Of a DNA stretch of 35,189 nt, positions 8,133 to 17,393 are shown one piece after another. Position 1 is the first letter of the stretch; every line of letters begins with the position of its first letter. This stretch comes from JALJPB01 sp963933115 (GTDB lineage Bacteria > Pseudomonadota > Gammaproteobacteria > Enterobacterales > Alteromonadaceae): positions 1 to 35,189 of the forward strand of contig CAWVSL010000030.1 in assembly GCA_963933115.1 (NCBI GenBank), read 5' to 3'. Under the pieces are notes generated by a model. The model made no database searches and was not told the DNA's origin. It saw only the letters and a program-made list of their open reading frames with translations. Both the position numbers and the translations under genes were made by a program.

Positions 8133-11100
8133 TTACTGAGTTGTTAATACCTCAAGTAGTGCCTCTACTGGGTGCCGAGATTTCACCCCTGCTAAACGCT
8201 TTACTTGACTACGACATGAAAATCCCGTGACTAGTATTTGTTCATTGTCTAAATCTGTTAACTTACCCTGCCAGCTCATCTCAAATAAACTTTTAGAGTT
8301 TTCGTAATTAGACTTTTCATGGCCATAAGTTCCAGCCATACCACAACAACCTAGTGGTACCTTAGTTAGTGATAAACCAAAGCGTTCGAAAATTGTAAGC
8401 CATTGATTCTCACTATTTACCAGTGCTGTTTTTTCAGTACAATGGGCAAATAATTTATATTGAACCGTGTTAGCTTTGAAGTTGTTTTTCAATAATAATT
8501 CATTACTGTCGATTTCTTTAATTAACCACTCATGCGCGAGAATAACCTCAAAATCACCCCTGTCATCACCAAGCACTTGATTATATTCATCGCGATAACA
8601 TAAGACTAGCGACGCATCTAAGCCTATCATTGGAATATTTAACTGCTGCAGCTGATTTAAAAACTGCGCGGTAGATTTTGCTGATTTTGCAAAGCGAGAT
8701 AAAAATCCTTTCACGTGTTGCGCTTTGCCATTAGGCTTAAAAGGTAATAAAATGGGAATTAATCCTAATTTATCAATTAATACCATCATCGCTTGTACCG
8801 TTTTAGCATCATAAAATGAAGTAAAAGGGTCCTGAACTATCAGGATATATTGCTGACGTTGCTTATCGGTTAACGCCTGTAATTTAGCTAGGTCGAATGA
8901 GCAAAAACCTGCTGCTTTTACCCGTTGTTTTAGCGTGGGCACAGACAATAAAGGTGTATCAACATAACCGATAGTTGCCGCAGAAAACTTATCATATAAT
9001 TGAGTGCTTAAGACACTATTAACCACTTTAGGTGCTTTGGCCATTAATGGTGCTAAAATTTCGACATTAGCAACTAAATGATCTTTTAAAGGCCTCATGT
9101 ACCTAGAATGATACAAGTTAATAAAACGTGCTCTAAAGTCTGGTACATCAACCTTTATTGGGCACTGACTCGCACAAGCTTTGCAGGCTAAACAGCCAGA
9201 CATAGCATCCATCACTTCGTGTGAAAAGTCGTCTTTATTGGTTTTATCAAATTTATGCTTAATTTTATTAATGCTACGTTCAAGCAGAGCTTTTACTGAC
9301 CAGCCATTGATATCATCTTCTAACGCTAAAACATCAACACCTTGCTTTTCGAGTAAACGTAGCCATTCTCTCATCAGCCCTGCTCGGCCTTTTGGCGAAT
9401 GCCTGCGGTCACGAGTCACTTTACTTGACGGGCACATCGGGCTGTCAACATCATAGTTAAAGCATAAACCGTTACCGTTACAATCAAGGACTGAATTAAA
9501 TGAGTCTTTGACTACGACTGGAATTTGCCGATCAAAATGACCACGTTTTTGACCATCAACAGACACTAAAATTTCATTTGAGTCTATGGGTGTACAAATT
9601 TTACCTGGGTTCATTTTGTTAAGCGGATCAAAAACAGTTTTGATTTTTCTTAATTCAGTGAATAATTGTGGTCCAAAGAATTTTGGTCCATATTCTGCTC
9701 GATAGCCCCTACCATGCTCACCCCACATTAAACCGCCATACTTAGCCGTCAAGGCAACTACTTCATCGGATAAAACTCTCAGTAATTTTTCTTGATCTTC
9801 ATCACACATATCAAGTGCCGGTCTTACATGCAAAACTCCAGCATCGACATGACCAAACATGCCATAATGTAGATCATGGCTGTCGAGTAACTGACGAAAC
9901 TCAACAATAAAGTCAGCTAATTTTTCTGGTGGTACCGCAGTATCCTCAGCAAAAGCCAACGGTTTTTGACTGCCTTTGGTATTTCCTAATAGACCGACCG
10001 CTTTTTTACGCATGGCATAAAGTTTACCAATGCTGGCAAGATCAGAAGTGATTTGATAACCGATCACCCCTTTATCACTTGTTTCACTGTCTATAATATC
10101 TTGATCGAGTTGTTTGGCTAACTGAGCAACTTGCGCGGCAAGCGCGTCAATACTTTCACCGTTGTATTCAACGATGTTAATGCCGTCCATCACTTTGTTC
10201 GGTACATCGGTAATTAAATCGCTTACCGAATGCCAAATAATATCTTCTTTAGCTAAATTTAATACTTTTGAGTCAATAGTTTCAACCGATGTGGCTTTTG
10301 CTTGAACTAAAGCGGGAGAATGGCGCAGTGCTGAGTCAAAACTGTTATATTTAATGTTGATTAAGGTTTTAGCTTTAGCAATTTTGGTTAAGTTAAGCTT
10401 TGCTTCACAGACAAATGCTAAAGAGCCTTCAGAGCCTGTGATTATTCGGCTTAAATCAAACTCAGTTAAATCATCATTAAAAACATGCTCTAAGTCATAC
10501 CCCGTTAAAAAACGGTTTAGACGAGGGAATTTATCTAAGATGAGTGCTCGATTGTCACGACAGGCATTAAGAACTTGTTTAACAATTTTTCCGTGGCTTG
10601 TATCGCTTTGAGCCAAAGATTGAGCATCATTAATCGATAATGGCGATGTTGATAACATGTCACCATTAGCTAATACCGATTCAAGGCCTAAGACATGATC
10701 AGATGTTTTGCCATAAACTAAGGAACCTTGGCCTGAAGCATCGGTATTAATCATACCGCCGATAGTGGCACGACTACTGGTTGATAAATCAGGTGCAAAG
10801 AAAAAACCATAGGGACGTAAATAATCGTTAAGCTGATCTTTAACTACACCCGCTTCAACTCTGACCCAGTTTTCTTCCACATTAATTTCTAAAATACCAT
10901 TCATGTATTTTGATAAATCAACAATAATACCTGGTGTTAAGCTCTGGCCATTTGTGCCTGTACCGCCGCCTCTAGCGCTAAATTTAATGTCATTAAACTT
11001 AGCTTCTGAAGAGAGTAAACAAATCAGTTGAATATCTTTTTTGGTTTTAGGATTTAAAACTAATTGGGGTAATTGCTGGTAAATACTGTTATCAGTGGCG

Positions 11101-11222
11101 GCACTTAACCTCGCACCATAACTGGTATTAATATCACCAGTAAAATGTTGAGACGATAACGATTGCGAGAACTCTTGGTATAACTCAGAAACTAGAGCTT
11201 GAGGGTCTAACCGAGGCAGCAT
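8133..11222 (-). CDS. ydiJ: YdiJ-type FAD/Fe-S 2-hydroxyacid dehydrogenase
   Basis: This 1029-residue protein matches E. coli YdiJ (about 1018) along its whole length by recall. YdiJ has been reported as a D-2-hydroxyglutarate dehydrogenase. An N-terminal FAD-binding PCMH domain contains SARGGGTGTNGQSL (82-95) and GGMINTDASGQGSLVYGKTSDH. A D-lactate dehydrogenase/GlcD-like C-terminal FAD domain contains YGMFGHVDAGVLHVRP. A ferredoxin-type site CLACKACASQCP lies near 676-690, with a further CNGNGLCFN cluster motif. A CCG domain contains GCCGMAGTYGHE near 960. It likely oxidises a D-2-hydroxyacid and feeds electrons to the membrane. The exact substrate is inferred from the homologue. It is monocistronic, facing ccoP. 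Confidence 0.93.
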   Translation of the reverse strand: MLPRLDPQALVSELYQEFSQSLSSQHFTGDINTSYGARLSAATDNSIYQQLPQLVLNPKTKKDIQLICLLSSEAKFNDIKFSARGGGTGTNGQSLTPGIIVDLSKYMNGILEINVEENWVRVEAGVVKDQLNDYLRPYGFFFAPDLSTSSRATIGGMINTDASGQGSLVYGKTSDHVLGLESVLANGDMLSTSPLSINDAQSLAQSDTSHGKIVKQVLNACRDNRALILDKFPRLNRFLTGYDLEHVFNDDLTEFDLSRIITGSEGSLAFVCEAKLNLTKIAKAKTLINIKYNSFDSALRHSPALVQAKATSVETIDSKVLNLAKEDIIWHSVSDLITDVPNKVMDGINIVEYNGESIDALAAQVAQLAKQLDQDIIDSETSDKGVIGYQITSDLASIGKLYAMRKKAVGLLGNTKGSQKPLAFAEDTAVPPEKLADFIVEFRQLLDSHDLHYGMFGHVDAGVLHVRPALDMCDEDQEKLLRVLSDEVVALTAKYGGLMWGEHGRGYRAEYGPKFFGPQLFTELRKIKTVFDPLNKMNPGKICTPIDSNEILVSVDGQKRGHFDRQIPVVVKDSFNSVLDCNGNGLCFNYDVDSPMCPSSKVTRDRRHSPKGRAGLMREWLRLLEKQGVDVLALEDDINGWSVKALLERSINKIKHKFDKTNKDDFSHEVMDAMSGCLACKACASQCPIKVDVPDFRARFINLYHSRYMRPLKDHLVANVEILAPLMAKAPKVVNSVLSTQLYDKFSAATIGYVDTPLLSVPTLKQRVKAAGFCSFDLAKLQALTDKQRQQYILIVQDPFTSFYDAKTVQAMMVLIDKLGLIPILLPFKPNGKAQHVKGFLSRFAKSAKSTAQFLNQLQQLNIPMIGLDASLVLCYRDEYNQVLGDDRGDFEVILAHEWLIKEIDSNELLLKNNFKANTVQYKLFAHCTEKTALVNSENQWLTIFERFGLSLTKVPLGCCGMAGTYGHEKSNYENSKSLFEMSWQGKLTDLDNEQILVTGFSCRSQVKRLAGVKSRHPVEALLEVLTTQ

Positions 11223-11311
11223 AGTAAATAATCTTTTAACAGCTTTTAGATGGAAGCATTATATCAGATCTTGACTAAAAGTGATTAAATAAAGTAGTAC
11301 AAATAAACATA

Positions 11312-11351
11312 CCTAAGAACATTTACATCATCTTAATGCAGTGCTCTTAGG
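11312..11351 (-). terminator. Possible ppsA terminator hairpin
   Basis: CCTAAGA (11312-11318) and TCTTAGG (11345-11351) form a 7-bp stem with a 26-nt loop, about 100 bp after the ppsA stop. On the minus strand it is followed by TATGTTTATTTG, which is only a weak U-rich tail. The rest of the 228-bp gap before ydiJ shows nothing clear. Confidence 0.4.
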
Positions 11352-11450
11352 CTTTGTATTAATACTTAATATTCATGGCTACTCAAATTTGACAACCATT
11401 AACCGCGATGCATTACTCACTAAACAGCAAAGCTAATATTGGATTAAATC

Positions 11451-13823
11451 TTAACGGTGTTGTTCAGCTAAGTATAACCAAGTAGGTAATACTGTATCAG
11501 GGTTTAGTGACACACTATCGATCCCCTTCTCAACCAGCCATGCGGCAAAATCAGGATAATCGGAAGGTCCTTGTCCACAAATACCAACATATTTACCCCG
11601 AGCTTTACAGGCTTTGATGGCCATTTCTAATAACAATTTAATAGCTGGGTCACGCTCATCAAATAAATGAGAGATTAAACCAGAGTCTCTATCTAAACCC
11701 AGTGTTAACTGAGTTAAATCGTTTGACCCAATTGAAAATCCATCAAAGTGGTCAAGAAACTGATCCGCCAATAGAGCATTTGAAGGTAATTCACACATCA
11801 TAATAATTCGTAGGCCATTTTCGCCACGTTTTAAGCCATGCTCCGCTAAAATTTCAATAACTGCTTCAGCCTCACCCAAAGTGCGGACAAAGGGGATCAT
11901 CACTTCAACATTGGTTAAGTCCATAGTGTTGCGCACACGTTTTAATGCTTCACATTCAAGAGCAAAACAATCTCTAAAATCTTTAGAGATATAACGAGCG
12001 GCGCCACGATAACCTATCATGGGGTTTTCCTCATCAGGTTCAAACTTTTCACCACCAACTAAATTAGCGTATTCGTTGGATTTAAAATCTGACATACGAA
12101 CAATGACTTTCTCCGGATAAAATGCGCCAGCAAGTGTCGAAATACCTTCGGTAAGTTTAGCAATATAGAATTCGACTGGACTGTCATAACCCGCGATAAT
12201 ATCAGTAATTTCTTCTTGTAAATCTGCTGATTGTTCATCAAAGTTAAGCAAAGCTTTAGGGTGGATTCCAATCATTTTATTAATGATGAACTCAAGACGA
12301 GCTAAGCCAATGCCAGAGTGAGGTAGGCGAGCAAATGAAAACGCCCTGTCAGGATTACCGACGTTCATCATTATTTTCAACGGTAAATCAGGCATTTTGT
12401 CAATTTCAGACTTAGTGACGGTAAAATCAAGTTCACCCTCATAGATAAAGCCGGTATCACCTTCTGCACATGAGACAGTAATTTTATCACCCGTTTTAAT
12501 TTTACGGGTCGCATCACCACAACCTACAACGGCAGGAATACCCATTTCACGAGCGATAATCGCAGCATGACAAGTTCTCCCTCCGCGGTTAGTGACAATC
12601 GCTGAGGCCCTCTTCATGATAGGTTCCCAATCAGGGTCGGTCATATCTGTCACAAGGACATCACCCGGTTTAATCTTGTCCATTTCAGCAAGTGAGTCCA
12701 ACACTTTTGCTTCACCTGAACCGATTTTTTGGCCAATAGAACGTCCTTCACAAACAATATTTGCTGTTTTTTGTAATTGATATTGTTCCATTACATTAGC
12801 ACTTTCACGACTTCTGACTGTTTCAGGGCGAGCTTGTACAATATATAATTTATTATCTAAGCCATCTTTTGCCCATTCAATATCCATAGGGCATTGATAA
12901 TGTTTCTCAATAATAACCGCTTGTTTAGCAAGTTCTTGAACTTCGTCATCTGATAATGAAAAACGGTTAGCATCACAGTCTTCAACATTAACAATTTCAA
13001 CTTGTTTGCCATGTTCAGCACTGTCTGAGTAGGTCATTTTAATGGCTTTACTACCAATATTACGGCGCACAACGGCAGGTTTACCCTTGGCAAGTGTTGG
13101 TTTATGGACATAAAACTCATCGGGATTAACGGCCCCCTGAACCACCATTTCACCTAAACCAAACGATGATGTGATAAAAACAACATCTTCAAAGCCAGAC
13201 TCAGTATCAATAGAAAACATCACACCAGAGGAGGCAATATCACTCCGGACCATGCGTTGAATACCGGCCGATAAAGCAACACCCCGATGATCGTAACCTT
13301 GGTGCACTCGATACGAAATTGCTCGATCATTAAATAGTGAAGCAAATACATGTTTAATGGCAAGAAAAACCGCTTCCATTCCACGCACATTTAAAAAAGT
13401 TTCTTGTTGACCAGCAAACGAGGCATCAGGCATATCTTCAGCGGTTGCCGATGATCGCACGGCAAATGACGCATCATCAATAAAACCAGCCGCTAATGTG
13501 CCATAGGCTTTTTCTATCGCTTGCTGCATATCAGGTAAAAAGGGGGTCTCTATAATCCATTGACGAATTGAGTCACCCGCCAAACTAAGTGCGGTGAGAT
13601 CGTCAACATCTAATTCATCAAGGAGTTTATATATTTTATCGTTAAGACCACTTTGATCAAGAAACTCATTAAAAGCAAAAGAAGTGGTCGCAAAACCACC
13701 AGGGACTTGAACGCCAACATTGGCTAAATTAGATATCATTTCACCAAGAGAGGCATTTTTACCGCCTACCCGGTCAACATCACCCATTCCTAAGTTTTCA
13801 TACCAAAGTACATAATCTTGCAC
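11451..13823 (-). CDS. ppsA: Phosphoenolpyruvate synthase
   Basis: PpsA converts pyruvate, ATP and water to PEP, AMP and phosphate in gluconeogenesis. The 790-residue protein has an N-terminal ATP-grasp domain (GGKNASLGEM near 20, SSATAEDMPDASFAGQQ near 125), the phosphohistidine domain with GGRTCHAAIIAREMGIPAVVGC (His near 418), and a C-terminal PEP/pyruvate TIM barrel ending with SIGSNDLTQLTLG and the catalytic Cys in CGQGPSDYP near 749. It is the same size as E. coli PpsA (792). The start is GTG at 13823, with GGAGG 7 bases upstream. It is divergent from ppsR, whose product inactivates or reactivates it by phosphorylation next to the catalytic His. Confidence 0.97.
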   Translation of the reverse strand: MQDYVLWYENLGMGDVDRVGGKNASLGEMISNLANVGVQVPGGFATTSFAFNEFLDQSGLNDKIYKLLDELDVDDLTALSLAGDSIRQWIIETPFLPDMQQAIEKAYGTLAAGFIDDASFAVRSSATAEDMPDASFAGQQETFLNVRGMEAVFLAIKHVFASLFNDRAISYRVHQGYDHRGVALSAGIQRMVRSDIASSGVMFSIDTESGFEDVVFITSSFGLGEMVVQGAVNPDEFYVHKPTLAKGKPAVVRRNIGSKAIKMTYSDSAEHGKQVEIVNVEDCDANRFSLSDDEVQELAKQAVIIEKHYQCPMDIEWAKDGLDNKLYIVQARPETVRSRESANVMEQYQLQKTANIVCEGRSIGQKIGSGEAKVLDSLAEMDKIKPGDVLVTDMTDPDWEPIMKRASAIVTNRGGRTCHAAIIAREMGIPAVVGCGDATRKIKTGDKITVSCAEGDTGFIYEGELDFTVTKSEIDKMPDLPLKIMMNVGNPDRAFSFARLPHSGIGLARLEFIINKMIGIHPKALLNFDEQSADLQEEITDIIAGYDSPVEFYIAKLTEGISTLAGAFYPEKVIVRMSDFKSNEYANLVGGEKFEPDEENPMIGYRGAARYISKDFRDCFALECEALKRVRNTMDLTNVEVMIPFVRTLGEAEAVIEILAEHGLKRGENGLRIIMMCELPSNALLADQFLDHFDGFSIGSNDLTQLTLGLDRDSGLISHLFDERDPAIKLLLEMAIKACKARGKYVGICGQGPSDYPDFAAWLVEKGIDSVSLNPDTVLPTWLYLAEQHR

Positions 13824-14038
13824 AACAAAACCTCCAAAAAAATAAAAAATATAAACTTACCCTTTTTACTTCATAAAAATAGAGTAAGGTAATACTAATA
13901 AATTATAACTGTTACTGCATATTCTACACTGCCAAATAGTGATAAATAAACAGTTATTAGTTCAGATTGAGTCATTAGTTGGCTTATAATTTGACTAATG
14001 TTGTTTTAGTATATGAAAGTTTACACACAGGACGACAC

Positions 14039-14848
14039 ATGCGCGCTGCTTTTTATATTTCTGACGGGACAGCCATTACTTCTGAAGTTTTTGGCCATGC
14101 GCTACTTTCTTTATTTCCGACGGAATTTGAACATTTCACTATCCCCTTTATTGAAAGCATAGAAAAAGCTCATGAAGTCAAAAGACAAATTGATCGCGAA
14201 TCAAAACGTTCAGGCGAGCCTGCCTTAGTTTTCCATACGTTTGTTAACCCCGAAATACGAGAGATTATTGATAGCTGTGATGGCATCATCTATAACTTTT
14301 TAGAGCATTTCGTCTCGCCTTTGGAAAAACAATTAGGCATGGCAGCCAAACCTAAAGCTCATCGTACCCATAGTATTCATGAAGACAGTTATGATTATCG
14401 TATTGATGCAGTAAATTATGCGCTGGCTAATGATGACGGCTCTAATGTAGATAATTACGAACATGCTGACGTAATTCTTGTTGGCGTATCACGCTCTGGA
14501 AAAACCCCCAGTGCGTTATATCTTGCACTGCAATACAGTATTAAAGCCGCTAATTATCCTTTTACTGACGATGATATGGATGAGCTTAAATTGCCCGATT
14601 TTTTAACCAAGCATAAAAAAAAGATATTCGGCTTAACCATCGATGCTCAAAGACTAAAGGATATTCGTGATGGCAGAATGGCAAACAGTAAATATGCATC
14701 AGCAAGGCAATGCAGAATGGAAGTTAGAGAAGTAGAAAAACTGTACAAAAAAGAGAAAATCCCCTATCTCAATACCACTAAACTTTCAGTAGAAGAAATT
14801 ACCGCAAAAATACTGAGTGAAACAGGACTGCAAAGATATAAATACTAA
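14039..14848 (+). CDS. ppsR: PEP synthase regulatory kinase/phosphorylase
   Basis: PpsR (DUF299 family) controls PpsA by ADP-dependent phosphorylation of a threonine and Pi-dependent dephosphorylation. I place the start at ATG 14039 because AGGA lies 6 bases upstream and the family begins with xxAFYISDGTAIT. A longer reading from TTG 13979 adds 20 residues with no family match. The 269-residue product has AFYISDGTAITSE at the N-terminus, a P-loop-like GVSRSGKTPS (about 148-157), ANYPFTDDDM, and the conserved C-terminal block SKYASARQCRMEVREVE. It sits 215 bp from ppsA in divergent orientation, the common arrangement for this pair. Confidence 0.95.
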   Translation: MRAAFYISDGTAITSEVFGHALLSLFPTEFEHFTIPFIESIEKAHEVKRQIDRESKRSGEPALVFHTFVNPEIREIIDSCDGIIYNFLEHFVSPLEKQLGMAAKPKAHRTHSIHEDSYDYRIDAVNYALANDDGSNVDNYEHADVILVGVSRSGKTPSALYLALQYSIKAANYPFTDDDMDELKLPDFLTKHKKKIFGLTIDAQRLKDIRDGRMANSKYASARQCRMEVREVEKLYKKEKIPYLNTTKLSVEEITAKILSETGLQRYKY

Positions 14849-14935
14849 CTAACCCTAAGTATTAATAACGGATATCAATTTTTCACTATTTATATCGTTA
14901 AAATAGTTCACATTAGCTCTTAATTTAGCTATGTT

Positions 14936-14970
14936 AGCGGCGATAATTTAGATTATCCGTTAAAGCCGCT
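14936..14970 (+). promoter_or_regulatory. Hairpin between ppsR and the DAHP synthase gene
   Basis: AGCGGC (14936-14941) pairs with GCCGCT (14965-14970), enclosing a smaller stem GATAA/TTATC (14942-14946 and 14953-14957). TATTTTG follows. It may terminate ppsR or act as a leader/attenuator for the DAHP synthase gene 47 bp downstream. A six-codon frame ATG-TTA-GCG-GCG-ATA-ATT-TAG overlaps it but contains no aromatic codons. Confidence 0.45.
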
Positions 14971-15016
14971 TATTTTGATAAGCACGTCGTATAAAGTAAC
15001 AAAATAAACGAATCCC

Positions 15017-16066
15017 ATGACTATAAAAACAGATGAACTCCGCACAAGTTTAATTGAAAACTTAGTGTCTCCTGCACAACTAGCCGAGCAAATACCACTG
15101 AGTAAAACCACTGCTGATTTTATTATACAAAGTCGAAGAGAAATTGAAGCCATCATCAGTGGCGAAGATAAGCGTTTATTAGTCATCATTGGTCCTTGTT
15201 CAATTCACGACACACATGCGGCAATTGATTATGCCAAACGCCTTAAGCATTTACGTGATAAATACAGTAATGAACTGTTAATTGTTATGCGTGTTTATTT
15301 TGAAAAACCAAGGACTACTGTCGGTTGGAAAGGCCTAATTAGCGATCCTGATTTAGATAAGTCGTTTCACGTGGCTAAAGGATTAAACCTTGCACGACAG
15401 TTACTCGTTGATATTAATGAAATAGGCTTACCAGCAGGGACTGAGTTTTTAGATATGGTTACCGGTCAATATATCTCTGATTTGATCAGCTGGGGCGCTA
15501 TTGGCGCACGGACCACAGAAAGCCAAGTACATAGAGAATTAGCCTCAGCACTTTCTTGCCCTGTTGGTTTTAAAAATGGTACTGATGGCAATGTAAAAAT
15601 AGCCTTAGACGCTATTAAAGCGGCAAGCGTTCCTCATGTCCTTTATTCCCCAGATAAAAGTGGCCAAATGTGTATTTATCGTACTCATGGAAATCCATTT
15701 GCTCATGTTATTTTACGTGGTGGTAAAGTACCAAACTTTTACCAAACAGATATTCAAGAGACCTGTGAGAAATTAGCGAAAGCCGAGCTTAAACAAACGA
15801 TCATGGTCGATTGTAGTCATGGCAATAGCTTTAAGGATCATAATAAACAAATTGATGTAGCACGCTCCCTTGCTGAGCAAATCAGTCAAGGCGAAGAAAG
15901 TGTTTTTGGCGTAATGATTGAAAGCTTTATTGAAGCAGGAAATCAGGCGGTAAAAGTTGATACTCCCCTTGTCTATGGACAAAGCATTACTGATGCTTGC
16001 ATCGACTTGAGCGTTAGTGAAGATATTTTATCTCTGTTAGCTGATGCGGTTAAGTCACGTAATTAG
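15017..16066 (+). CDS. aroH: 3-deoxy-7-phosphoheptulonate (DAHP) synthase, class I
   Basis: This enzyme condenses PEP with erythrose 4-phosphate, the first shikimate-pathway step. The 349-residue protein has LLVIIGPCSIHD (metal-binding Cys of GPCSIH near 60), YFEKPRTTVGWKG, SWGAIGARTTESQ, CPVGFKNGTDG and VDCSHGNS, all typical of the type I-alpha family. The N-terminus TDELRTSLIENLVSPAQLA and the stretch TEFLDMVTGQYISDLISWGAIG resemble E. coli AroH most, so a tryptophan-sensitive isozyme is possible, but sensitivity cannot be read with certainty. The gene stands alone. No strong Shine-Dalgarno sequence was seen. Confidence 0.92.
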   Translation: MTIKTDELRTSLIENLVSPAQLAEQIPLSKTTADFIIQSRREIEAIISGEDKRLLVIIGPCSIHDTHAAIDYAKRLKHLRDKYSNELLIVMRVYFEKPRTTVGWKGLISDPDLDKSFHVAKGLNLARQLLVDINEIGLPAGTEFLDMVTGQYISDLISWGAIGARTTESQVHRELASALSCPVGFKNGTDGNVKIALDAIKAASVPHVLYSPDKSGQMCIYRTHGNPFAHVILRGGKVPNFYQTDIQETCEKLAKAELKQTIMVDCSHGNSFKDHNKQIDVARSLAEQISQGEESVFGVMIESFIEAGNQAVKVDTPLVYGQSITDACIDLSVSEDILSLLADAVKSRN

Positions 16067-16092
16067 TTAATAACGGACATCGTTGGTACAAA

Positions 16093-16124
16093 AAAACAGC
16101 AAGACTTAATTGTGTTGCTGTTTT
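16093..16124. terminator. Terminator between the DAHP synthase and phosphatase genes
   Basis: AAAACAGCAA (16093-16102) pairs with TTGCTGTTTT (16115-16124). Two more inner pairs are possible after one mismatch. A and T runs flank the stem, so it can serve both converging genes. Confidence 0.8.
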
Positions 16125-16160
16125 ATTAACTGCGTTTAATCAATTCAATAAATAGGAAAA

Positions 16161-16634
16161 CTAGGTCAACTGCTTAATTAAACCATCGCTTGCATCTTCA
16201 ACTAAATCAAGAACAAACCTAAAACCATTAGCCCCGCCATAATAAGGGTCTGGCACTTCTGTTTCTGGATAGTTTTTGGAAAAATCTAGAAATAATAGTA
16301 TTTTATACTGTAAACCTAGCGGCGCTATCTTCATTAGTTCATCGATATTATGCTGGTCCATCGCTAAAATCATATCAAAGTCATCAAAGTCTTTAACTTT
16401 AACTTTACGTGCTTTAATACCATCAAATGAGTAACCACGTGCTATTGCCATTTTTTGAGCACGATGGTCAGGTTTTTCACGGGCATGAGCACCAGTGGTT
16501 CCTGCTGAGTCAATTTTGAGTGATAATCCCTGTGCTAAAGTCTTATATCTAAAAACGGCCTCTGCACTCGGAGAACGGCATATATTGCCCATACAGACAA
16601 ATAATACTGACTTTACGCTTTTCAAATCATTCAA
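16161..16634 (-). CDS. Low-molecular-weight protein tyrosine phosphatase
   Basis: This 157-residue cytoplasmic phosphatase has the active-site loop CMGNICRS (C14 nucleophile, R20) and the general acid D129 in VPDPYYGG, followed by GFRFVLDLVEDA, as in the family. Such enzymes (Wzb, YfkJ) remove phosphate from tyrosine, sometimes on exopolysaccharide kinases. No kinase or capsule gene is adjacent, so the substrate is unknown. It converges with the DAHP synthase gene. Upstream, 16635-16926 (292 bp) is AT-rich with no gene and no clear structure. Confidence 0.93.
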   Translation of the reverse strand: MNDLKSVKSVLFVCMGNICRSPSAEAVFRYKTLAQGLSLKIDSAGTTGAHAREKPDHRAQKMAIARGYSFDGIKARKVKVKDFDDFDMILAMDQHNIDELMKIAPLGLQYKILLFLDFSKNYPETEVPDPYYGGANGFRFVLDLVEDASDGLIKQLT

Positions 16635-16926
16635 TTTAGAATCCTTTTTATTATCACTTCATTAATAAAGCCAACGCATATCAGTACTAAGCTATTAAAT
16701 TTACATTATTCGTAGATTACATTTTTATTAGCTATAAATATAGACAGTATTTACATAGTCATTAAAGGTATTTTTACCTATTAAGCTATTATTTGCGATT
16801 AATTGGTCTGTATAAATATTTTATCTATTTGATTTTATCGTTGGCTATAGAGATAATCACAAGCCTGAAATAGTTAGACTAAATGCTAACGTTAAAATTT
16901 ACCATTATTGAGAAAAAAGAGACTAT

Positions 16927-17391
16927 ATGAAAATTTGGGTAGATGCTGACGCATGCCCTGTTGTTATTAAAGAAATACTTTTTAAAGCGGCAGACAGAAC
17001 CAAAATAACAACCACTTTAGTGGCTAATCATTATATTAATACCCCACCATCTCGTTTTATTAGTTTTATGCAGGTCAGTGCGGGTTTTGATATTGCCGAT
17101 GATGAAATAGTGAAAAGAGTAAACGAGGGAGACTTAGTTATTACAAGTGATATCCCCTTAGCCGATGAAGTGATTACCAAAAAAGGTTATGCATTGAGTC
17201 CCCGAGGTGAGTTATACACCGCCAGTAATATAAAATCTCGTCTTAACATTCGGGATTTTATGGATACGATGCGCGCCAGTGGCGTTCAAACGGGTGGGCC
17301 GCCACCATTAAACCAAGGTGATAGGCAAGCTTTTGCCAATCATCTTGATTCCATATTAAGCAAGCACCTTCGCCTCAATAACAAGGTCTAA
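16927..17391 (+). CDS. yaiI: UPF0178 (YaiI/YqxD) family protein
   Basis: The 154-residue protein starts MKIWVDADACPVVIKEILFKAA and contains VKRVNEGDLVITSDIPLADEV, GELYTASNIKSRL and TGGPPPLNQGDRQAFANHLD, all typical of DUF188/UPF0178. The acidic cluster D7/D9 and later aspartates suggest a PIN-like metal site, but the function is unproven. AAGAGA precedes the ATG. The stop is 2 bp from the converging kdsB stop, leaving no room for a separate terminator. Confidence 0.93.
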   Translation: MKIWVDADACPVVIKEILFKAADRTKITTTLVANHYINTPPSRFISFMQVSAGFDIADDEIVKRVNEGDLVITSDIPLADEVITKKGYALSPRGELYTASNIKSRLNIRDFMDTMRASGVQTGGPPPLNQGDRQAFANHLDSILSKHLRLNNKV

Positions 17392-17393
17392 AG

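Noticed and set aside
13979..14038. Upstream extension of ppsR from TTG
   Set aside because: The added 20 residues do not resemble the family N-terminus, while ATG 14039 has a well-placed AGGA.
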